From Spirochaetia bacterium (GTDB lineage: Bacteria; Spirochaetota; Spirochaetia; Treponematales; Breznakiellaceae), in contig BOBI01000080.1 of NCBI GenBank assembly GCA_026002305.1, positions 1-10,145 on the forward strand: 10,145 nt of DNA. Direction: 5' to 3'. Numbering within the stretch: position 1 is the stretch's first letter; each line of letters starts with the position of its first letter. The notes beneath the pieces were generated by a model that saw nothing but the letters and a program-made list of their open reading frames with translations, did not search any database and was not told the origin of the DNA. Position numbers and translations under genes: made by a program. Positions 1 to 5,151 of this stretch are shown here, one piece after another.

Positions 1-90
1 GTCTTATTCTACGAGCTTATCTTATATTTTGATTTGGAAAAAGGTGGTAAAACAGGAAGAATAACTTCATTTTCAAAAAATTTGCTTTGA
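1..90 (+). CDS. Possible 3' end of an upstream gene (partial, weak)
   Basis: Frame 1 is open from the left edge to a TGA at 88-90 and would encode the last 29 residues of a protein, ending near SFSKNLL. A second frame is also open from the edge to a TAA at 62-64 (ending KQEE), so the frame is not certain. The stretch is AT-rich, has no recognisable domain, and is too short to tell from chance. No clear terminator separates it from the next gene. I do not recognise it. Confidence 0.2.
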   Translation, partial: VLFYELILYFDLEKGGKTGRITSFSKNLL

Positions 91-144
91 GTGCTTGACA
101 CGGAGGCTCTTCATATCAGAATTGCTGTACGCCGGGAATTTTGC

Positions 145-173
145 TTGTTTTTTTTCAGGTTTATGACTATATT
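145..173 (+). promoter_or_regulatory. Predicted sigma70-type promoter of gene A
   Basis: TTGTTT at 145-150 and TATATT at 168-173 are separated by 17 nt. The same elements with the same spacing occur before gene B (TTGTTT and TATACT), in a block of about 50 nt that is conserved between the copies. The spacer contains most of a T8 run (148-155). Transcription would start near 180, giving a 5' UTR of about 40 nt. A second TATACT at 187-192, present only in gene A, lacks a convincing -35 element. The promoter is predicted from sequence and from conservation between paralogues. Confidence 0.5.
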
Positions 174-209
174 TTATTTTACGTCGTATACTTTATGTTT
201 GTTTTTGTT

Positions 210-214
210 GGAGG
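210..214 (+). promoter_or_regulatory. Shine-Dalgarno site that sets the gene A start
   Basis: GGAGG lies 4 nt (TTTT) before the ATG at 219. It is the only strong ribosome binding site in the first 400 nt and is kept exactly in the second copy. The spacing is on the short side. It argues for the ATG at 219 over the earlier in-frame TTG at 141, which lies within the predicted promoter, and over the later in-frame ATG at 330, which has no such site. Confidence 0.75.
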
Positions 215-218
215 TTTT

Positions 219-3200
219 ATGAAGGATTTACTATTCGTGCCTAGGTGTTTAGCACCCCGCTACCCTGCGGCGAAACAGAGGGTATTAAACCCTGAGTGCA
301 ATTATTCGGAAAAAAAATGGCCCGCTTCTATGCGGCGGGTATTTTTATTCGTATGCAGCGTTATTCTGATTAGCTTTTTACCGGTTACAGGCTGCGAGCA
401 GTTCACCGCCGGCGGGGTCGATAATAATGATGGCGCTGATACTTCTGAAGTGGGAACACCTCCTTTAACCGGAAGCGTTACCATTGACGGTAATGCGGAA
501 ATAGGCGAAAAATTAACGGCAAATACAAAAAAGCTGGACGGTACAGGTAAAATTACATACAGATGGACAAAAAGCGATTCTTCCACAACTATTAGTAAAA
601 CCGCGACTTATGCCATTAAACAGGCCGACAACAATTCACAAATAAAAGTAACGGTAACCCGCGAAGGCTATACGGGCACAAAATTTGCGACTAAAACCAT
701 CGGCAATCCACCTTTCGAGGTGGGCGACGAGGGCCCCGCGGGCGGAACAATAATTTATGATAATACCGACCATTCCGAAGGGATTGATTGGGACTACATG
801 GAAGTAGCGCCTGAAGATTTAGAGGCCTTTGAATGGGCATCGGAAGGAGAAACAACTACCCTAATATTGGGAACCTTTTCAGAAGGTATTGGCAGCGGCA
901 AGGAAAACACAAGGTTGATATTGAGTGGGGACCCGGACGCACCGGCTGCGCTGGCTGCTTCCGAATATGAGCATAACGGTTTCAGTGACTGGTTCCTGCC
1001 GAGCATTGGAGAGCTTGATTTGATTTATGCAAATACGGAAATTATAAACGGCGGTTTTGACGGCAACTTCTACTGGTCTTCTAACCAGAATGGCGGTGCA
1101 TTCGCTTATTATCAAGATTTTACCGATGGCACACCAAATTATGGTGGCAGCAAGGACGATGCATATCATGTCCGGCCTGTGCGGGCTTTTTTAAATACAC
1201 CGGCGCCGACACCTACACCGGAGCCAACGCCTTCGCCGACAACAACGGATTCACCTACACCGGAGCCTTCACCTTCACCGACATCTACGTCAACGCCTTC
1301 GCCTACTCCGGCGCCCATCACCTACACCGTAGCGGCGGACGGCAACGCGACAGCCACTTCCACCAAAATCGACTTTACCTTTAGCGCCGCCGTTAGCGGT
1401 CTTACAGCTAACGACATAACAATCGGCGGATCGACCGGTGCGGCAACTAAGGGCGCTCTAACCGGAAGCGGCACAAGCTACAGCCTGGCCATTACAACAA
1501 CTGCGGCGGGAGCGGCCACAGTGTCTATCAACTTCAGTGGCATAGAAAGCGGAACAAAAAACATAAACCTGTATAGGTATGTTACATACGCAACCGCGGC
1601 AAATGGAAGTGCGACTTCCACTTCAACCAGAATTGACTTTAACTTTAGCGAATCTGTTAGCGGGCTTACGGCGGCCGACATCACAATCGGCGGATCGCCC
1701 GGCGCGGTAACCAAGGGCGCCATAAGCGGAAGCGGCATATACTGGATACTCGACATAACAGTAGGCACGGCAGGGGCGGCAACTGTATCAATCAACAAAA
1801 CCGGCATAGAAAGCACGGTAAAAAATATAACCCTGTATAAGCCCGACGTTATCACCTACACCGCCACAGCGGACGGCAGCGCGGCCACTACCACGACCAA
1901 AATCGACTTTGCCTTTAGCGCCGTCGTTACAGGTCTTACAGCTAACGACATAACAATCGGCGGATCGACCGGCGCGGCAACCAAGGGCGCCTTAACCGGA
2001 AGCGGCACATCATGGAGCCTTGCCGTTACGGTAGCAACCGCGGGAGTGGTTACGGCAACCGTCAACTCCAGCGGCATAGATAGCGGGGCGAAAACGGTAA
2101 CCCTGTATAAGTATACCCCGGTAACCTACAACGCCACAGCGGACGGAAACACGACAACCTCGACAACTAAAATCGACTTTACCTTTAGCGCCGTCGTTAG
2201 CGGTCTTACGGCTAACGACATAACAATCGGCGGATCGCCCGGTGCGGCAACCAGGGGCAGTCTAACCGGCGGCGGCACAAGCTACAGCCTGGCCATTACA
2301 ACAACTGCGGCGGGGGCAGTCACAGTATCTATCAACAAGAGCGGCATAGAAAACGGGACGAAAACGGTAAGCCTGTATAAGTATACCCCGATAACCTACA
2401 CCGTGGCGGTGGACGGCAGCGCGACCGCCACTACGACCAAAATCGACTTTACCTTTAGCGCCGCCGTTAGCGGTCTTATGGCTGACCACATAACAATCGG
2501 CGGATCAGCCGGTGCGGCAACCAAGGGCGCCTTAACCGGAAACGGCACAAGCTACAGCCTGGCCATTACAACAACCGCGGCGGGAGCAGCCACAGTGTCT
2601 ATCAACTCAAGCGGCATAGAAAGCGGAACAAAAAACATAAACCTGTATAAGTACGTTACATACACAACCGCGGCAGATGGAGGTACGACTTCCACTTCAA
2701 CCAGAATTGACTTTAACTTTAACGAACCTGTTAGCGGGCTTACGGCGGCCGACATCACAATCGGCGGATCACCCGGCGCGGCAACCAAAGGCGACCTAAG
2801 CGGAAGCGGCATATACTGGAGACTCGATATAACAGTAGGTACTAGGGGGGATGCCACTGTATCAATCAACAAAACCGGCATACAAAACACGGCAAAACCT
2901 ATAACCCTGTATAAGCAAATCACATATAACGCAGTAGCAGACGGCAGCGCGACCGCCTCGTCTACCAAAATCAACTTTACCTTTAGTGAATCGGTTACCG
3001 GTCTTACAGCTAACGACATAACAATCGGCGGATCACCCGGCGCGGCAACCAGGGGCAGTCTAACCGGAAGCGGCACAAGCTACAGCATGGCCATTACAAC
3101 AACTGCGGCTGGAGCAGCCACGGTGTCTATCAACAAAAGCGGCATAGAAAACACCGCGAAGAGCATAAACCTGTATAAACCGGTAACCTACAACGCCACG

Positions 3201-4874
3201 GCAAACGGCAGCGCGACCGCCGCCACGACCAAAATCGACTTTACCTTTAGCGCCGTCGTTACCGGTCTTACGGCTAACGACATAACAATCGGCGGATCGA
3301 TTGGTGCGGCAACCAGGGGCAGTCTAACCGGAAGCGGAACAAGCTACAGCCTGGCCATTACAACAACCGCGGCGGGAGAAGTCACGGTGTCTATCAACAA
3401 AAGCGGCATAGAAAACACCGCGAAGAGCATTACCCTCTATAAACCGGTAACCTACAACGCCACACCGGACGGCAGCGAGACAGCCACTTCCACCAAAATC
3501 GACTTTACCTTTAGCTCCGCCGTTACCGGTACCGGTCTTACGGCTAACGACATAACAATCAACGGCACAGGCGCGGCAACCAAAGGCGCCCTAACCGGAA
3601 GCGGCACAAGCTACAGCCTGGCCATTACAACAACCGCGGCGGGATCAGCCACGGTGTCTATCAACAGGAGCGGCATAGAAAACACCGCGAAGAGCATAAC
3701 TCTGTATAAACCGGTAACCTACACCGCCACGGCAAACGGCAGCGCGACTGCCAGGACGACAAAGATTGACTTTACCTTTAGCGCCGCCGTTAGCGGGCTT
3801 GAGCCCAAAATGATCACAATCGACGGTACGGGTGCGGCAACCAGGGGGAATCTCACCAATACCGACAGCACGCACTGGAGCCTTGCCGTTACCCCGACTG
3901 CTGTAGGGGCGGCAACGGTATCCATTGACCAGAGCGGAATCCTCAGCGGGACCAAGTCTATAACCCTGTATGATCCTCTTATTGCGGCTATAAAATTCAA
4001 GAGTCCTGACCTTTCGGTAAAATTAGGCATAACAACCAGTGGAACAACCTCAATCCAGCATGTTACCGCCACATTTAACGCTATTCACGACTACCTTGCC
4101 ATGGGCCCGGAAGTAGAAGGACGTACGAGCGGTAGCTCAGGTATGCCTCCAGGTTTACCCACGAAAATCGGCGGTATCGAGCTAGGCGACTACATCGACC
4201 TTGTTAGCCTTGCAGTTAATTCTCATTACACAATAGATCTGGTAAATTTTGGATCAAATCCTCAAGTGTCTAGCGATAGTAAACTGCTTCGCCTTATCGT
4301 GGTGGGTATCAATTCGTTTAATCAAGATCTAGGTACCGGTTATAACGGTAACGGCAACGGAACTACCGCACACCTGGTATTCCAGTTTCAGAATAGTCCT
4401 GCAAAAGGCAGTATGACTGCGGGTACTGCTAGCCAACCAGACTATACGGAAAGCGGGATGCGGGAGTATCTTACCGTGAATGGCAATCAACAATTCCTTA
4501 ATGCCCTTGTAAACGCAGGTGTGCCTCAGGCGCGCATGTGGGCGCCCAGACGTCTTATTGGAAACAAAACTGGCAGCGTTGACGAATTGATAGATTTAGT
4601 CTGGCTGCCCACTGAATTGGAAATGTTTGGCATTAAAACTTATTCACCAATCTCAGAAACGTCGGCGAATCAGGCACGGCTTGCATATTACCTTGGTAAC
4701 AATACAAGGATAAAGTTGGCCAGTAATGGTGCAGCTATTAATTATTGGGCGGCTTCTACCCTTATACCGCAGGGTAAGGATGGCTTCATTGCCGTCGCTG
4801 GGGATGGTACTTCCTCCTCCGGCAACGCTGACGACATAAGACTCGGCATCGCTCCCGCTTTCTGTATACGGTAG
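219..4874 (+). CDS. Gene A: giant repeat-containing lipoprotein with Ig-like stalk, Lcl (DUF1566) and DUF6273-type domains
   Basis: The protein has 1551 residues. Residues 1-37 form an unusual N-terminal extension. Residues 38-59 are a classic lipoprotein signal peptide: MRR, a hydrophobic stretch, then the lipobox PVTGC with Cys59 as the predicted lipidated residue. Then come an Ig-like domain (82-166, with GKITYRWTKS), a DUF1566/Lcl domain (168-325, with GPAGGTIIYD, GFSDWFLPS, YWSSNQ and HVRPVRAF), a Pro/Thr/Ser linker (327-366), ten Ig-like repeats (367-1253), and a DUF6273-type domain (about 1316-1551, with GDYIDLVSL, LRLIVVGINSFN, SGMREYL, VWLPTELEMFG and GIAPAFCIR). DUF1566 and DUF6273 proteins are known mainly as surface or secreted proteins; the Legionella Lcl C-terminal domain binds glycosaminoglycans. 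I infer a lipid-anchored adhesin or binding protein whose stalk carries the C-terminal domain away from the membrane. It is a tandem paralogue of gene B with its own promoter. Ligand and exact role are unknown. An ATG at 330 is an alternative start. Confidence 0.9.
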   Translation: MKDLLFVPRCLAPRYPAAKQRVLNPECNYSEKKWPASMRRVFLFVCSVILISFLPVTGCEQFTAGGVDNNDGADTSEVGTPPLTGSVTIDGNAEIGEKLTANTKKLDGTGKITYRWTKSDSSTTISKTATYAIKQADNNSQIKVTVTREGYTGTKFATKTIGNPPFEVGDEGPAGGTIIYDNTDHSEGIDWDYMEVAPEDLEAFEWASEGETTTLILGTFSEGIGSGKENTRLILSGDPDAPAALAASEYEHNGFSDWFLPSIGELDLIYANTEIINGGFDGNFYWSSNQNGGAFAYYQDFTDGTPNYGGSKDDAYHVRPVRAFLNTPAPTPTPEPTPSPTTTDSPTPEPSPSPTSTSTPSPTPAPITYTVAADGNATATSTKIDFTFSAAVSGLTANDITIGGSTGAATKGALTGSGTSYSLAITTTAAGAATVSINFSGIESGTKNINLYRYVTYATAANGSATSTSTRIDFNFSESVSGLTAADITIGGSPGAVTKGAISGSGIYWILDITVGTAGAATVSINKTGIESTVKNITLYKPDVITYTATADGSAATTTTKIDFAFSAVVTGLTANDITIGGSTGAATKGALTGSGTSWSLAVTVATAGVVTATVNSSGIDSGAKTVTLYKYTPVTYNATADGNTTTSTTKIDFTFSAVVSGLTANDITIGGSPGAATRGSLTGGGTSYSLAITTTAAGAVTVSINKSGIENGTKTVSLYKYTPITYTVAVDGSATATTTKIDFTFSAAVSGLMADHITIGGSAGAATKGALTGNGTSYSLAITTTAAGAATVSINSSGIESGTKNINLYKYVTYTTAADGGTTSTSTRIDFNFNEPVSGLTAADITIGGSPGAATKGDLSGSGIYWRLDITVGTRGDATVSINKTGIQNTAKPITLYKQITYNAVADGSATASSTKINFTFSESVTGLTANDITIGGSPGAATRGSLTGSGTSYSMAITTTAAGAATVSINKSGIENTAKSINLYKPVTYNATANGSATAATTKIDFTFSAVVTGLTANDITIGGSIGAATRGSLTGSGTSYSLAITTTAAGEVTVSINKSGIENTAKSITLYKPVTYNATPDGSETATSTKIDFTFSSAVTGTGLTANDITINGTGAATKGALTGSGTSYSLAITTTAAGSATVSINRSGIENTAKSITLYKPVTYTATANGSATARTTKIDFTFSAAVSGLEPKMITIDGTGAATRGNLTNTDSTHWSLAVTPTAVGAATVSIDQSGILSGTKSITLYDPLIAAIKFKSPDLSVKLGITTSGTTSIQHVTATFNAIHDYLAMGPEVEGRTSGSSGMPPGLPTKIGGIELGDYIDLVSLAVNSHYTIDLVNFGSNPQVSSDSKLLRLIVVGINSFNQDLGTGYNGNGNGTTAHLVFQFQNSPAKGSMTAGTASQPDYTESGMREYLTVNGNQQFLNALVNAGVPQARMWAPRRLIGNKTGSVDELIDLVWLPTELEMFGIKTYSPISETSANQARLAYYLGNNTRIKLASNGAAINYWAASTLIPQGKDGFIAVAGDGTSSSGNADDIRLGIAPAFCIR
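244..293 (+). promoter_or_regulatory. Cluster of three small palindromes in the gene A leader
   Basis: Three hairpin-forming segments follow each other inside codons 9-25: GGTGTTTAGCACC at 244-256, CCGC...GCGG at 257-270, and AGGGTATTAAACCCT at 279-293. In gene B the first is GGTGTTTAACACC, so a T·G closing pair becomes T-A and the stem is kept. The third is unchanged. The second loses its outer pair in gene B. They encode an ordinary-looking peptide (residues 9-25, including PRCLAPRYP) with no known motif. They may be RNA leader structure or part of a dispersed palindromic element that became translated. The function is not known. Confidence 0.45.
310..346 (+). terminator. Terminator-like hairpin inside the gene A reading frame
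   Basis: CCCGC at 321-325 pairs with GCGGG at 335-339 around a 9-nt loop. An A8 run lies just before (310-317) and ATTTTTATT just after, so A-T pairs can extend the stem. This is the form of an intrinsic terminator, yet it lies 90-130 nt after the start codon, in codons 31-43. The in-frame ATG at 330 sits in the loop. The same element is identical in gene B, within a stretch of about 105 identical nt. It may act as an attenuator that terminates when ribosomes do not closely follow the polymerase. That role is inferred, not shown. Confidence 0.5.
720..1193 (+). other. Lcl/DUF1566 domain of gene A
   Basis: Residues 168-325 run from GDEGPAGGTIIYD to HVRPVRAF. The opening PAGGTIIYD, the central GFSDWFLPSIGELDLIY, YWSSNQ, and the closing HVRPVRAF are typical of the DUF1566/Lcl_C family, which has a C-type-lectin-like fold. 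Residues 291-310, just after YWSSNQ, differ most between the copies. It sits next to the N-terminal Ig-like domain (462-716) and before the linker, so it should lie close to the membrane anchor. The family call rests on motif reading. Confidence 0.75.
1197..1316 (+). other. Pro/Thr/Ser-rich linker of gene A
   Basis: Residues 327-366 are almost only P, T, S, A, E and D, with units such as TPEPTPSPTTTDSPTPEP. It is a flexible or extended spacer between the Lcl domain and the Ig-like stalk. Gene B has a linker 4 residues longer, with the TDSPTPEPTPSP unit more clearly duplicated, which suggests slippage-type length change. Confidence 0.85.
1317..3977 (+). repeat. Ten tandem Ig-like repeats of gene A (mostly 264 or 270 nt)
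   Basis: Repeats begin at 1317, 1581, 1851, 2121, 2391, 2655, 2919, 3183, 3447 and 3714. Each encodes 88-90 residues on the pattern ITYTATADGS...TKIDFTFS..VSGLTANDITIGG..GAATKG.LTGSGTSYSLAITT...ATVSINKSGIE...K.ITLYK. The 90-residue units carry a two-residue longer linker (KYTP or KPDV in place of KP). The array has no cysteine. The alternating pattern and the FSxxVxGLxAxDITI core resemble bacterial Ig-like domains of the Big_12 kind, and I infer a beta-sandwich rod. Three subtypes are visible: SYSLAITT (most), YWILDITVG or YWRLDITVG (repeats 2 and 6), and SWSLAVTVAT (repeat 3). Repeat 10 is distinct (NTDSTHWSLAVTPT). Confidence 0.9.
4164..4871 (+). other. DUF6273-type C-terminal domain of gene A
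   Basis: Residues about 1316-1551. Visible landmarks are GGIELGDYIDLVSL, LRLIVVGINSFN, HLVFQFQNSP, SGMREYL, ALVNAGVP, MWAP, VWLPTELEMFG, NQARLAYYLGNNTRIKL, INYWAASTL and the terminal GIAPAFCIR. These match my knowledge of DUF6273, a domain common in treponemal and some Firmicute surface proteins and perhaps related to C-type-lectin-like folds. Residues 1254-1315 before it (LIAAIKFKSP...) are a conserved connecting segment without a family I recognise. The segment between YWAASTL and GIAPAFCIR differs strongly from gene B. Confidence 0.7.
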
Positions 4875-4899
4875 CGGGGAAAGTTAAGAGCTAAGAAAT

Positions 4900-4937
4900 G
4901 GCAGCGTCCGTACTTTTAAAAATGTACGGACGTTGCC
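4900..4937 (+). terminator. Strong hairpin 25 nt after gene A
   Basis: GGCAGCGTCCGTAC (4900-4913) pairs over 14 bp with GTACGGACGTTGCC (4924-4937), with one G·U pair and the loop TTTTAAAAAT. The following sequence AAATTGGCCCTTT is not a good U-tract, so it may be a weak terminator, a 3'-end stabilising structure, or a palindromic repeat. Gene B has the same hairpin at the same distance from its stop codon, with two base differences that both keep pairing. Confidence 0.6.
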
Positions 4938-5090
4938 AAATTGGCCCTTTCTGAAAACTAGTATCTGGTTTCTAGTTTCTTCGCAGTTAAATCTTCAATA
5001 CTGTAATTTTTTATCATTCTTTTTCGTGTGTTTCGTATTTTTTGCAGGTTTTGTTCAAAATGAGAATTACTGTACGCCGGGAGTTTTGCC
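4938..5090 (+). other. Intergenic region between genes A and B
   Basis: This is AT-rich and T-rich DNA with no gene I can support. A weak inverted repeat, AAACTAG (4955-4961) and CTAGTTT (4972-4978), is the only further structure seen. The first 25 nt or so resemble the sequence after gene B. From about 5063 (AGAATTACTGTACGCCGGG) the DNA matches the region upstream of gene A. The middle, about 4962-5062, shows no clear match to the sequence before gene A, so the join of the duplication lies here. Confidence 0.6.
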
Positions 5091-5119
5091 TTGTTTTTTT
5101 TCAGGTTTATGACTATACT
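5091..5119 (+). promoter_or_regulatory. Predicted sigma70-type promoter of gene B
   Basis: TTGTTT at 5091-5096 and TATACT at 5114-5119 are 17 nt apart. They match the gene A promoter in sequence and spacing, including a T8 run (5094-5101) in the spacer. The -10 element is closer to consensus than that of gene A. The distance from the -10 to the start codon is 13 nt shorter than in gene A because of a small deletion. Separate promoters imply that the two genes can be transcribed independently. Confidence 0.55.
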
Positions 5120-5142
5120 TGATATTTGTTTTTGTTTTTGTT

Positions 5143-5147
5143 GGAGG
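5143..5147 (+). promoter_or_regulatory. Shine-Dalgarno site that sets the gene B start
   Basis: GGAGG is 4 nt before the ATG at 5152, identical in context to gene A (TTGGAGGTTTTATGAAG). It favours this ATG over an in-frame TTG at 5119 that overlaps the predicted -10 element. Confidence 0.75.
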
Positions 5148-5151
5148 TTTT

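Noticed and set aside
95..123. TTGACA at 95-100 as a -35 element of a further promoter
   Set aside because: No acceptable -10 element lies 16-18 nt downstream, and the sequence is absent before gene B.
141..218. Upstream in-frame TTG starts (141 for gene A, 5119 for gene B) adding 26 and 11 residues
   Set aside because: They overlap the predicted promoter, the added peptides differ between copies, and the GGAGG site points to the ATGs at 219 and 5152.
163..222. Small upstream frame of 19 codons starting MTIFYF and overlapping the gene A start codon as ATGA
   Set aside because: Its start overlaps the predicted -10 region, so it would not be in the transcript, and the frame is not kept in the second copy.
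2552..3076. Long open frames on the minus strand, here and at several other places within both genes
   Set aside because: They recur at the same phase in the Ig-like repeats as by-products of the repeated codons of the + strand genes. They have no consistent start sites and no recognisable domains.
1317..3977. CRISPR array or satellite DNA as the explanation of the regular repeats
   Set aside because: Repeats are 261-270 nt, multiples of three, and entirely coding, with protein-level conservation of an Ig-like pattern and no unique spacers.
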